A stretch of DNA of 64,000 bases. Source: JAJKIP01 sp037200685 (GTDB taxonomy: Bacteria; Bacteroidota; Bacteroidia; Chitinophagales; Chitinophagaceae). Positions 54,090-63,785 of this stretch are shown in pieces. The stretch lies in NCBI GenBank assembly GCA_037200685.1, contig JBBCIG010000011.1, forward strand, positions 62,001-126,000, given 5' to 3'. A program made the translations under genes and the position numbers. The notes under the pieces are model-generated. The model searched no databases. It saw nothing but the letters and a program-made list of their open reading frames with translations, and was not told the DNA's origin. The first letter of the stretch is position 1, and each line of letters starts with the position of its first letter.

Positions 54090-54515
54090 TTAAAGCAAGT
54101 TGTGTTTCTGTTTCCAGGCTTCAAAAAATGGCGGGTTTGCTAATTGAAGTATAGAACTTTCTTTGTCTAAAAAAACCTGCACGGAAGAACCCGTTGCCGC
54201 CAGTTCCCCGGTTGATGCTTTGAATAATTGATAAGTGAATTTCATTTTTGCCGCTTCGCAAGGTATATATTTTGTTTCTACAATGGCCCGGTCACCATAA
54301 CGGAGCGATCTTTTAAAATCACATTGCACACTCACGATGGGTATAACAAAACCATGCCTGTACACTTCAAGATAATCCAGCCCGTGCAACTTGCCGAAGG
54401 CCTCCCTTCCATCCTCAAAATACCGGATATAATGCCCATGCCACACAATGCCAAGCGGGTCTGCCTCATTAAAACGAACCTGTATTTCCGTTCTGCTGCT
54501 TAATTCTTTTTTCAT
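54090..54515 (-). CDS. Acyl-CoA/ACP thioesterase (4HBT hot-dog)
   Basis: A 141-residue hot-dog protein with R-F-N-E-A-D-P-L-G-I-V-W-H-G-H-Y near 14-29 (Asp19), the YbgC/FadM-type active site. It would release or hand over a finished acyl chain in pigment synthesis. It lies 12 bases upstream of the ketosynthase in the operon. Confidence 0.85.
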   Translation of the reverse strand: MKKELSSRTEIQVRFNEADPLGIVWHGHYIRYFEDGREAFGKLHGLDYLEVYRHGFVIPIVSVQCDFKRSLRYGDRAIVETKYIPCEAAKMKFTYQLFKASTGELAATGSSVQVFLDKESSILQLANPPFFEAWKQKHNLL

Positions 54516-54580
54516 AAGAATATCTCCAAAAAAACTAAGTTACGAAGTAATACATTAGCATTTGGCGTTGAAAAAGGGAA

Positions 54581-57058
54581 TTAAAATTTGAATTGAAAAC
54601 TTCCAAAAATGCCGAACCTCGAAACTTTTTTTACAGGTAGTGGTGTTGGTAAAATCCTCCATACAAAATCGAACCGGAGTATTTTAAAAATATTGTCAAT
54701 GCCAGTGCCGGCTTCCATATAAGTCTTGCCGTCCAGCGTTTTGAAAAAGGAAGTTGTATTGTTCAGTGCTTTATTTTTATCACTGAGTGAGCCCCACAGT
54801 GTTTTTACATTCCAGAACTGGCGCCATTTTAATTTCCGGGTAAATGGTATAAAACGAAATAAGCCGGATCCGATATTATGTTCAATGTTGATGCCGCCAT
54901 ATTTATCACTGATATATTCAAACCGGTACATCAGGTTGAAAGCTTCGGCGTTATAATAATAAAGATCATTACCGGGGTGATTTTCTAAAAAAGTAAATGG
55001 TAATGTGCCATTGATCTTGCCGCCGTAAATCTTGTAAGTAAGGGTACCGAATGGAGATATTTTTATAACATCCCTGACGGATGCTGAATATTTGGTATAG
55101 TTATAAGCGCTGTTAAGAAAGCCGGGTATTCCTTTTGCTACTAAAAATTCCGCAACAGGATATTTTGTACCTACCGGGTACTTGAAAAAATCACCAACAA
55201 TGTATTGCTCGAGGTAAGCAAACCTTAACTTAACCGCCAGCTCGAAATTATTCAGCGGCTCACCATTGTTCACCGGGAAATTATTTTTTAATGGTAAATT
55301 TTTTAGCGGTGTATATTTTTGCTGTGATGCGAAAAATTCTGTAGAAAACCCTTTGCCCCATTCTTTATATAATTCAAACCGCAGGTCTTTTGCCTGTAGA
55401 AATTTGCGGGTGCTGTTGGGTTTCCGGATCGCTAACGAGAAAACATTGTCTGCACTTATGGCGCCGGAATGATTAATGCCATTGTCAACATCATTTAAAT
55501 AAGAAACATGCAACCTCAGCCAGTTAGGTTCTCTTTTGATGATCCAAAAAGCTTCCCCCTGTCCTTTAAATTTTTTGTCAAGGGTGCCATATGCGAGGTA
55601 GGTGTGAAAATGAATATTTTTATTAAACCCTTTATTCGTACCTACATCAAGGCGATAGCGAACACCTTCCCATTGATTGCCGCTAATGAGGCTATACCAT
55701 TTACCCACTTCAATATTGCCAAAATTTTTATAACCTGATCCCAGGAATTTAAAATTATCCTGCAATTGCTGGTATCTCGGATCATTTAAAATATTATCAA
55801 TAGTGCTATAAACAGCTTTTTCATGTTTGGATAAGCTGTCATGGCGTAATGTTTTCCACATTGCATCCGTTTTTTGTGCAAAGCCGGTATCGGTGGTTAA
55901 TACTTCTTCTGCTGATTGCTTTTCAAAATGGGCTGCTATCGAATCGTTGTTGATGACGATATTTTTATATGAAGTAGTTTTTCTTCCTGTAAGCGTCAGT
56001 GATTTTTTACCTAATACCCTGAAGTCGGCGAAAAATTTATCACGGTGCAGGAAATATAAACTGTCATTGACAGGCAAAAATTCCTGGAACACGCTGATCT
56101 GGTCGATATAGTTAATATTGGCGTCTTTGCCCAGGTAAAGGGATATTTTTTGTATTTGGAAAGATTCACTCATCACCCATGCATCTCCTTCAAATGTATT
56201 TTGGCCCGGTCGTTTGGGGCTAAAAACAAAATGGAATATTCTATTGCCATTTAGTACTTGCGTATCCGGTACGGAGAAAGTATAATAATCATCAGCATGG
56301 TCATGAAACGGCCCGATAAAATCCTTATTCATCACATTCACAAAATTGCTGTAAATGTTTATGTTTTGTTTCATTACACCCAATAACTTACCGGTGCTTT
56401 CATTGATGAATCCACGGGTATTGCTGGCTTTAATATTTTCGTAATATTTTTTCGGGTTGCGTTGGTAGCCATAGTCGCTTACACTTTCTATCAGGTAAGC
56501 AGGTAAAAAACCATCGTTCTCCGCTACTTCCGCCAGCGGTTTTATAATAAATGAAAAAGGTTTCAGGAGAATATTTTTTTTAACCCGGTCAAGGTTGAAA
56601 TTCTTTATATCTATTTCCAGTTTATTATAAGCTTCATACCCGAAGTTGGTGAGGTTATGACGATTGTACTGCTGTTTTTTACTCATTATTTTTCTCCATA
56701 GGAACAGGCCTTTATTAATACTTGTTTTTATAACCACGCCGGTATTGGCGATTCCTCTTAGTAATTGCACCTCTATCGTTGTATTATCATTTAAGGAGTT
56801 TAGCGATATTTTAAAATTTTCGTAACCAACATAACTTATAATAAGTGTGTCGGTAGTTGAATTATTTACGTGAAAAGAAAAAAAGCCGCTACTGTCCGAC
56901 ATGGTACCAATGCCGGAAGAGGAGAGATAAACCGAAGCATAGCTGACAGGCTCCTGTGTGTGGGCATCCCGGATAGTGCCGCTGATAGTGATGCTTTGTG
57001 CAACGGCTGCGGGAATTATCCCGAATAGGGCTGCTATCAAGAACAAGCGGATCTTCAA
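54581..57058 (-). CDS. DUF5686-like outer-membrane protein with carboxypeptidase-like N-terminal domain
   Basis: An 825-residue protein with a signal peptide (ending AVAQ), a CarboxypepD_reg-like beta-sandwich at about 22-108 (I-T-I-S-G-T-I-R-D-A-H-T-Q-E-P-V-S-Y-A), and a long strand-rich remainder typical of DUF5686 barrels, ending F-G-S-F-Q-F-K-F. It is the first gene of the minus-strand pigment operon and probably anchors the machinery or the pigment at the outer membrane. The gap 57059-57210 is a shared promoter region with the glycosyltransferase. Confidence 0.8.
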   Translation of the reverse strand: MKIRLFLIAALFGIIPAAVAQSITISGTIRDAHTQEPVSYASVYLSSSGIGTMSDSSGFFSFHVNNSTTDTLIISYVGYENFKISLNSLNDNTTIEVQLLRGIANTGVVIKTSINKGLFLWRKIMSKKQQYNRHNLTNFGYEAYNKLEIDIKNFNLDRVKKNILLKPFSFIIKPLAEVAENDGFLPAYLIESVSDYGYQRNPKKYYENIKASNTRGFINESTGKLLGVMKQNINIYSNFVNVMNKDFIGPFHDHADDYYTFSVPDTQVLNGNRIFHFVFSPKRPGQNTFEGDAWVMSESFQIQKISLYLGKDANINYIDQISVFQEFLPVNDSLYFLHRDKFFADFRVLGKKSLTLTGRKTTSYKNIVINNDSIAAHFEKQSAEEVLTTDTGFAQKTDAMWKTLRHDSLSKHEKAVYSTIDNILNDPRYQQLQDNFKFLGSGYKNFGNIEVGKWYSLISGNQWEGVRYRLDVGTNKGFNKNIHFHTYLAYGTLDKKFKGQGEAFWIIKREPNWLRLHVSYLNDVDNGINHSGAISADNVFSLAIRKPNSTRKFLQAKDLRFELYKEWGKGFSTEFFASQQKYTPLKNLPLKNNFPVNNGEPLNNFELAVKLRFAYLEQYIVGDFFKYPVGTKYPVAEFLVAKGIPGFLNSAYNYTKYSASVRDVIKISPFGTLTYKIYGGKINGTLPFTFLENHPGNDLYYYNAEAFNLMYRFEYISDKYGGINIEHNIGSGLFRFIPFTRKLKWRQFWNVKTLWGSLSDKNKALNNTTSFFKTLDGKTYMEAGTGIDNIFKILRFDFVWRILPTPLPVKKVSRFGIFGSFQFKF

Positions 57059-57166
57059 GTGTATAATTTGCAGGATGAATTAGAAACATATAAAGTTAAT
57101 GACGTTTATATTCCTTTATTTAATATTATGGGAAATTTATTATGATGCCTTGTTTTCATATTGCGT

Positions 57167-57174
57167 TAAATTTG
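57167..57174 (+). promoter_or_regulatory. Possible Bacteroidota -7 box (TAAATTTG)
   Basis: TAAATTTG fits the TAnnTTTG -7 consensus of Bacteroidota sigma-ABfr and lies 36 bases before the glycosyltransferase start. A TTG is present 14 bases upstream, shorter than the usual -33 spacing, so support is limited. Confidence 0.35.
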
Positions 57175-57210
57175 CCTCCTGGTTTTCCAACGGATAAATA
57201 GAAATTTTAA

Positions 57211-58407
57211 ATGACCGGATCCACCACATGCAGGGAGCAATTTGAAGCGCTTGGTGTCTGCGTTATTATTCCAACTTATAACAATGGTACTTCACTGGCT
57301 GCGGTTATTGAAGATGTGGCGGGATATACCCATACTATTATTGTAGTAAATGATGGCTCAACGGATAATACAAAAGCGATTGTTGATTCTTTTTCTTTTG
57401 TGCAAGCTATCCATTATACCAGGAACAGGGGTAAGGGCTATGTGCTTCGTAAAGCATTTACTTATGCCATTGAGAAAGGCTATCAATATGCCATTACTAT
57501 TGATTCCGATGGCCAGCATTTCGCCAAAGACCTGCCGGTATTTATTGACAAACTATTGCTGGAAAAAAATGCCATCATGATCGGGTCACGGAATATGGAC
57601 CAGGCTTCTGTTCCCGGCGGCAGCAGTTTTGGGAATAAGTTTTCAAATTTTTGGTTCAGGGTAGAGACAGGTATCCGTTTGCCCGATACGCAATCGGGTT
57701 ACCGCTTATATCCATTGGAGCCAGTTAGGAAAATGAAATTTTTTACCCGTAAATATGAATTTGAAATTGAAGTGCTGGTAAAATCGGCATGGAAAGGAAT
57801 AAAAATAATCCCGGTGCCCATCGCTGTTTATTATGCGCCAAAAGAAGAACGGGTTTCTCACTTCAGGCCTTATAAAGATTTTTTCAGGATAAGCGTGTTG
57901 AATACGGTTTTGGTGCTGATAACATTCCTGTACATCAAACCCCGTAATTTTTTTCGAAAGATTTTTATAAAAAAAAACTTTAAACAACTGCTGAATGATC
58001 ATTTGTTCAATACGCATCATTCCGCCACGCTAAAAAGTGTTTCAGTCGGGTTCGGTGTATTTATGGGTATCATACCGATCTGGGGGTTCCAGTTAGTGGT
58101 AGCTATTTTCCTGGCGATATTATTTAAGCTAAATAAACCCTTGGTCATTATTGCCGCCAATATCAGTATACCGCCCATGCTGCCTCTCATTATTTTCGCC
58201 AGTTATAAAGCGGGTTCTTTCTGGATGGGAAAAAATGCGACAGAATTTGTTTTTAGCAGGTCTATTTCACTGGATGCTATTAAAAAGAATTTAGAACAAT
58301 ATATTTATGGAAGCATTACCCTGGCGATTGTCGCAGGCGTCTTTTTTGGATTGTTAACTTTTGTATTATTAAAATTATTTCACAAAAGACCGGTGCCCGC
58401 AGGATAA
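57211..58407 (+). CDS. GT2 glycosyltransferase with DUF2062 membrane domain
   Basis: A 398-residue protein. Residues about 17-235 are a GT2 transferase: V-I-I-P-T-Y-N-N, V-V-N-D-G-S-T-D-N-T and the metal site D-S-D at 98-100. Residues about 268-390 are a DUF2062-type membrane domain (F-M-G-I-I-P-I-W-G-F-Q, A-N-I-S-I-P-P-M-L-P). This pair is typical of aryl polyene/flexirubin loci. It may glycosylate the lipid to which the pigment is attached. It heads the plus-strand operon. Confidence 0.85.
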   Translation: MTGSTTCREQFEALGVCVIIPTYNNGTSLAAVIEDVAGYTHTIIVVNDGSTDNTKAIVDSFSFVQAIHYTRNRGKGYVLRKAFTYAIEKGYQYAITIDSDGQHFAKDLPVFIDKLLLEKNAIMIGSRNMDQASVPGGSSFGNKFSNFWFRVETGIRLPDTQSGYRLYPLEPVRKMKFFTRKYEFEIEVLVKSAWKGIKIIPVPIAVYYAPKEERVSHFRPYKDFFRISVLNTVLVLITFLYIKPRNFFRKIFIKKNFKQLLNDHLFNTHHSATLKSVSVGFGVFMGIIPIWGFQLVVAIFLAILFKLNKPLVIIAANISIPPMLPLIIFASYKAGSFWMGKNATEFVFSRSISLDAIKKNLEQYIYGSITLAIVAGVFFGLLTFVLLKLFHKRPVPAG

Positions 58408-58418
58408 GCAGGTAGTAC

Positions 58419-61400
58419 ATGAAGCAACTATTAATTGGAATTTATAATTTTTTTGAAAAGCGCCGTCCGGCGTTTTTTGTCGTGTTCATTGCGAGCTTCC
58501 TGTTGCTGGGTTATTTCGCTACACAGGTAAAATTTGAAGAAGATATTGCGAGAATATTGCCGAAGGATAAAAAGACGGAAAAGCTCACAGAAGTTTTTCA
58601 AAATTCTAAATTCATAGATAAGCTGGTGGTGACGGTATCTCTAAAAGATACTCCGACGGAAGCTGAACCTGATAGTCTTGTTAGTTATGCAGGTGCTTTT
58701 GTAGAAAAACTGCAGGAAAAGCTGAGTCTTTATATCCGTAAAATAAATGACAAAGTAGATGATGGTCTCGCCATGGAATTGTTTGGCACTATCAGCGACC
58801 ATTTACCTGTTTACCTGGATGATAAAGATTACGGGGCTATTGATTCACTTATCACCCCGGGCAACCTGGAACAGACACTGGAACAAAATTTCAGGACACT
58901 CACTTCGCCATCCGGTCTTGCATTAAAAAATATGATCAGCAATGACCCGGTTGGTATTACTTTCCTTGGTTTAAAAAAATTGCAGCAATTACAATATGAT
59001 GAAAACTTTGAATTATATGACAACTATGTTGTAACGAAGGATCAAAAACATTTGCTGATTTTTATTACGCCTGCTTTTCCGCCCAATAATACCGGAAAGA
59101 ATGCATTGTTCCTGGAAGGCCTCGATAGTATTATTCAGCAGTTGGGGGATACCGATTTTAAAAATATAAATACTTCCTATTTTGGCGCTACCGCGGTATC
59201 AGTCGGTAATGCATTACAACTAAGAAAAGATTCATTGCTGACACAGGGAATAACTGTTCTTTTTATTATTTTATTTTTGGGAATTTATTTCCGGAAGAAA
59301 CGGGCGCCTTTTATTATACTCATCCCTGTTTTATTTGGGGCTTTATTTTCACTGACAGCTATCTATTTTATAAAAGGAAGCATTTCCGTTATCGCACTTG
59401 GCACGGGTTCGGTGGTATTGGGTATCGCTGTTAATTATTCTTTACACGTTTTTAATCATTACAGGCATACAAAAGATATTCATGAATTAATAAAAGACCT
59501 GGCGATGCCAATGACGGTTGGGAGTTTTACAACTATCGGCGGATTTCTGTGCCTTGAATTTGTGGAATCAGAAATGCTGAAAGACCTCGGCTTATTCGCC
59601 GCCTTCAGTTTGATCGGCGCATCGGTTTGTTCATTGATCTTTTTGCCACATTTGATCGCATCGAAGAAAGAAAGAGCGACGCATAAAATAAGAACAGTTT
59701 CTTTTATAGATAAAATAGCAGCCTACCGGCCTGAATACAACAAATACCTTGTTATTATCATTCTTTTATTAACGATCTTTTTTGCATACTGGGCGACGAG
59801 AGTGAGTTTTGAATCCGACCTGAACAGGATGAACTTCATGTCGCCCAAATTAAAGCAATCAGAAAAGGAACTAAATAAAATTAATGAGTATGCACTCCAA
59901 TCTGTTTACCTCGTTACGGAAGGAAAAAATCTGAACGAAGCGCTTGTCAACAATGAAAAATTAGTTACACAGATACAGGCGCTGGAAGCAAGGAATATCG
60001 TTAAAAAATATTCAGGCGTTTCATCCTTGATTATTTCTGATTCTTTGCAGAAAGCAAGAATTGCAAAATGGAATAACTACTGGACAGTTGAAAAGAAAAC
60101 ATCCTTACTGGCAACGCTGCACATAAAAGGTGCTGTATTAAAGTACAGCGCTACTGCTTTTGATAAATTCAAATTGCTACTGGACAAAAATTTTCAACCT
60201 GCCGATGCACAGGCGATGTCCGATGTACGCAAAAATTTCCTGGATGATTATATAACAGAAAAGCCGGGAAAGGCGACCGTGGTGACATTGGTAAAAGTTT
60301 CACCTGAACAGAATCAAACGGTTTACAAAGCATTTGAAAACGAGCAAAACTTAACGGTACTCGATAAACAATACCTCACAAACAAGTTTGTACGCATCAT
60401 CAATGATGATTTTACCAGCATCGCTTTAATGACATCGTTGCTGGTATTTTTCGTGTTGCTGATTATGTATGGCCGTATCGAGTTAACGCTTATTTCTTTT
60501 ATTCCAATGTTCATCAGCTGGGTATGGATATTGGGAATTATGGGAATGGCGGGCATACAATTCAATATTATTAATATTATTGTATCAGCCCTGATTTTTG
60601 GTTTAGGTGATGATTACAGCCTTTTTATCATGGATGGTTTACTACAGGAGTATAAAACAGGAAAGAAAAACCTTTCTTCATTTAAATCATCCATTCTTTT
60701 ATCAGCGATTACGACCATTGCCGGGCTTGGTGTTTTAATATTTGCCAAACACCAGGCGTTAAAATCTATCGCCTTTATTTCTATTGTAGGTATCGTTTGC
60801 GTGGTGATCATGTCGCAGATATTGATCCCTTTTTTCTTCAATATATTAATAAAGAACAGGGTCCAGCGGAAATTATTTCCCTGGACGTTTATGAGTTTTA
60901 ATAAATCTTCTTTCGCTTTTTCTATTTTCCTGTCGTTCAGTATTTTTTTTACCGTAGTGGGAAAGGTCTTTGTTCTGTTCAGGGTAAAAGAAAGAGGCAA
61001 ACTTTTATACCATACATTACTTTCAAAAGCCTGCTGGTGCCTGATGTATATTATGGTGAATGTAAAAAAGAAAATCATCAACCCGTTGAAGGAAGATTTG
61101 TCAAAACCGGCTATTATTATTTGCAATCATCAATCATCACTGGATATTGTTCCATTGATCATGCTGCATCCTAAAATTTTAATGTTTACCAATAATAAGA
61201 AATGGAATGCGCCTTTCTTTGGGCCGGTCATTCGCATGGCGGATTATTTCCCTGCGGAAGACCTTGACAAAAATATGGATCTGATTGCAGATAGGATAAA
61301 CCATGGCTATTCCTTGATAATATTTCCCGAAGGGACAAGATCGGAAGATGGAACGATCAAACGTTTTCACAAAGGCGCTTTTTATCTTTCAGAAAAATTG

Positions 61401-62267
61401 AATGTTGATATTTTACCGATTATGATCCATGGAACCAATTACACACTCACTAAAAAAGATGCGCTGGTAAAAGATGGCCAGGTAACACTTAAGTTTTTAC
61501 CAAGAATAAAAGCGGATGATACGAGATTTGGAAATGGATATGTTGAAAGATCTAAAAAGATCGGCCGTTATTTCAGGGAAGAATTTAATACGCTGAGGAC
61601 TGAAATTGAAAAGCCGGCTTATTTCAGGGAAAAATTAATTTATAATTATCTCTACAAAGGCCCGGTGGTAGAGTGGTACATGCGGATAAAAACAAAGCTT
61701 GAAAAAAATTACCAGGTTTTTGATGAGTTAGTACCACGCCAGGGCAAAATACTGGATATTGGTTGTGGGTATGGTTTTATGTCTTATATGTTATTTTTTA
61801 CTTCTGAGCAACGGCAAATAACCGGGATAGATTATGATGAAGAAAAAGTAGAAACCGCTAATCATTGTTTTAGTAAAACATCTTCCATTAATTTTGTTCA
61901 TGCGGATATATTGGATTTCAACTTTGAAAAATATGATGCGATAATTTTGGCTGATATTTTACATTACCTGCAACCCGACCAGCAGAAGGTAGTGATAGAA
62001 AAATGCATCGGTCAACTTAACACTGGCGGGTCTGTTATCATCAGGGATGGGGACACGGATGCATCGGCAAAACACAAAAGAACCGAATTGAGTGAGTTTT
62101 TCTCAACAAAATTGATCCGGTTCAATAAGTCAAAAGATAAAGGCCTGTCTTTTTTTTCAGGGCAATCAATAAAGGAATTAGCGGGGCTTCATCAAATGGA
62201 ATGCGGCGAGATCCGAGATTCAAAAATTACATCTAATACTATTTTTGTATTAAGAAAGAAAGCGTAG
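58419..62267 (+). CDS. MMPL exporter / acyltransferase / methyltransferase fusion
   Basis: A 1282-residue three-part protein. Residues 1 to about 820 are an RND/MMPL exporter with two membrane bundles (N-terminal segment 18-32, segments near 275-420 and 660-800; G-L-G-D-D-Y-S-L-F-I near 730). Residues about 870-1060 are a PlsC-like acyltransferase with N-H-Q-S-S-L-D (His904-Asp909) and P-E-G-T-R (970-974). Residues about 1085-1282 are a methyltransferase with D-I-G-C-G-Y-G from Asp1113. It may esterify the pigment to a lipid and move it across the membrane. Eleven bases follow the glycosyltransferase. Confidence 0.85.
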   Translation: MKQLLIGIYNFFEKRRPAFFVVFIASFLLLGYFATQVKFEEDIARILPKDKKTEKLTEVFQNSKFIDKLVVTVSLKDTPTEAEPDSLVSYAGAFVEKLQEKLSLYIRKINDKVDDGLAMELFGTISDHLPVYLDDKDYGAIDSLITPGNLEQTLEQNFRTLTSPSGLALKNMISNDPVGITFLGLKKLQQLQYDENFELYDNYVVTKDQKHLLIFITPAFPPNNTGKNALFLEGLDSIIQQLGDTDFKNINTSYFGATAVSVGNALQLRKDSLLTQGITVLFIILFLGIYFRKKRAPFIILIPVLFGALFSLTAIYFIKGSISVIALGTGSVVLGIAVNYSLHVFNHYRHTKDIHELIKDLAMPMTVGSFTTIGGFLCLEFVESEMLKDLGLFAAFSLIGASVCSLIFLPHLIASKKERATHKIRTVSFIDKIAAYRPEYNKYLVIIILLLTIFFAYWATRVSFESDLNRMNFMSPKLKQSEKELNKINEYALQSVYLVTEGKNLNEALVNNEKLVTQIQALEARNIVKKYSGVSSLIISDSLQKARIAKWNNYWTVEKKTSLLATLHIKGAVLKYSATAFDKFKLLLDKNFQPADAQAMSDVRKNFLDDYITEKPGKATVVTLVKVSPEQNQTVYKAFENEQNLTVLDKQYLTNKFVRIINDDFTSIALMTSLLVFFVLLIMYGRIELTLISFIPMFISWVWILGIMGMAGIQFNIINIIVSALIFGLGDDYSLFIMDGLLQEYKTGKKNLSSFKSSILLSAITTIAGLGVLIFAKHQALKSIAFISIVGIVCVVIMSQILIPFFFNILIKNRVQRKLFPWTFMSFNKSSFAFSIFLSFSIFFTVVGKVFVLFRVKERGKLLYHTLLSKACWCLMYIMVNVKKKIINPLKEDLSKPAIIICNHQSSLDIVPLIMLHPKILMFTNNKKWNAPFFGPVIRMADYFPAEDLDKNMDLIADRINHGYSLIIFPEGTRSEDGTIKRFHKGAFYLSEKLNVDILPIMIHGTNYTLTKKDALVKDGQVTLKFLPRIKADDTRFGNGYVERSKKIGRYFREEFNTLRTEIEKPAYFREKLIYNYLYKGPVVEWYMRIKTKLEKNYQVFDELVPRQGKILDIGCGYGFMSYMLFFTSEQRQITGIDYDEEKVETANHCFSKTSSINFVHADILDFNFEKYDAIILADILHYLQPDQQKVVIEKCIGQLNTGGSVIIRDGDTDASAKHKRTELSEFFSTKLIRFNKSKDKGLSFFSGQSIKELAGLHQMECGEIRDSKITSNTIFVLRKKA

Positions 62268-62273
62268 TGGGAT

Positions 62274-63785
62274 ATGAAAAAATTTGACGTGGTGATAATC
62301 GGTAGTGGAATGGGCGGCCTGGTATGTGCGGACATATTGGGTCGTGAAGGCTATAGTGTTTGTGTATTGGAAAAAAACAAACAGATAGGCGGTTGTTTAC
62401 AAACTTATGTGAGGGATAAAGTAATCTTTGATTCAGGTGTCCATTACCTCGGTGGGTTAGGCAAAGGCCAGAACCTTTACCAGGTATTCAAATACCTTGA
62501 CATCATCGATAAGCTGAAGCTGGAGAAAATGGAGGAAGATGTATTTGATAAGATTATTATTGAAAATGATGAAAAAGAATATGTGTACGCACAGGGGTAT
62601 GAAAATTTCATTCAGCATTTATTAAAAGATTTCCCTGCTGAAGAAAAGGGCCTGCGTTTGTTCTGCGACAAGATCAAAGAGGTTTGCAGCAAGTTTCCTT
62701 TGTATAATTTAAGAAGTGGTGGAGATATGAGCGAAAAAAGCTCCGTGCTGGAAATAGGCGCAAAAGCTTTTATTGAATCGGTTACAAAAGATAAAAAACT
62801 ACAAGCAGTCCTGGCGGGCAATAACATGCTGTACGTACTGCAATCGGGCAAAACACCATTCTACGTTCACGCAATGATACTGAACAGTTATATCGAGAGT
62901 TCATGGAAATGTATCGATGGTGGTTCTGTTATTGGGAAACTTATCGCAAAAAATATCCGTGAACACGGTGGTGTTATTCATCGCAATACAGAAGTAAAGA
63001 AAATTGTAGTGGAAGAAAAGAAAGTCAGTTCTGTAGAATTAGCAGATGGCTCGCATGTTTATGGAACGCATTTCATTTCTAATATGCACCCCGCAAGAAC
63101 GTTAGACATGACAGATACCGGCCTGATCAAAAATGTATATCGCAGCCGTATCAAAAGTCTTGAAAATTCAATAGGAGGTTTCATTATTAATATTGTATTC
63201 CGGAAAAATTCATTCAACTATGTAAAGCATAATTATTACTACCATAAAGAAGGTCATATCTGGGATATGTCGGCTCATACGGAAGAGAACTGGCCGCTTG
63301 CCTATGCTCTTTTCTTTTCCGCTTCATCGCGGTCAACTGAATATGCGGAGTCAATGACCGTACTGGCTTGCATGCGTTATGACGAAGTAAAGAAATGGAA
63401 TAAAACTTTCAACACTGTATCGTCGGCAGAGAGCAGGGGAGAAGAGTATGAGAATTTTAAAAAACAAAAAGCGGAAGTATTGCTGGATTGTGTCGAAGAA
63501 AAATTTCCGGGCTTACGATCCAGTATTAAAGAATATTATACAGCGACGCCACTTTCTTACCGTGATTATATTGGAAATGATGATGGATCTATGTACGGGA
63601 TCGTGAAAGATTTCAACAATCCGTTGAAAACACTTATTTCGCCACGTACTAAATTGTCAAACCTATATTTGACAGGTCAAAATCTTAATTTACATGGTAT
63701 ATTAGGGGCGACCATGAGCGGGTTGGTAACCTGTACCGCTGTTATGGGAAATGATAGCATTATTAAAAAAGTAAGAGATGCCTAA
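62274..63785 (+). CDS. CrtI-like NAD(P)/FAD-dependent oxidoreductase
   Basis: A 503-residue flavoprotein: V-V-I-I-G-S-G-M-G-G-L-V-C-A near 5-18, E-K-N-K-Q-I-G-G-C-L-Q-T-Y, D-S-G-V-H-Y-L-G-G-L, and the C-terminal L-Y-L-T-G-Q-N-L-N-L-H-G-I-L-G-A. It resembles the protein at 40829-42508 in layout. It starts 6 bases after the fusion gene and its stop overlaps the next start by 8 bases. Confidence 0.85.
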   Translation: MKKFDVVIIGSGMGGLVCADILGREGYSVCVLEKNKQIGGCLQTYVRDKVIFDSGVHYLGGLGKGQNLYQVFKYLDIIDKLKLEKMEEDVFDKIIIENDEKEYVYAQGYENFIQHLLKDFPAEEKGLRLFCDKIKEVCSKFPLYNLRSGGDMSEKSSVLEIGAKAFIESVTKDKKLQAVLAGNNMLYVLQSGKTPFYVHAMILNSYIESSWKCIDGGSVIGKLIAKNIREHGGVIHRNTEVKKIVVEEKKVSSVELADGSHVYGTHFISNMHPARTLDMTDTGLIKNVYRSRIKSLENSIGGFIINIVFRKNSFNYVKHNYYYHKEGHIWDMSAHTEENWPLAYALFFSASSRSTEYAESMTVLACMRYDEVKKWNKTFNTVSSAESRGEEYENFKKQKAEVLLDCVEEKFPGLRSSIKEYYTATPLSYRDYIGNDDGSMYGIVKDFNNPLKTLISPRTKLSNLYLTGQNLNLHGILGATMSGLVTCTAVMGNDSIIKKVRDA

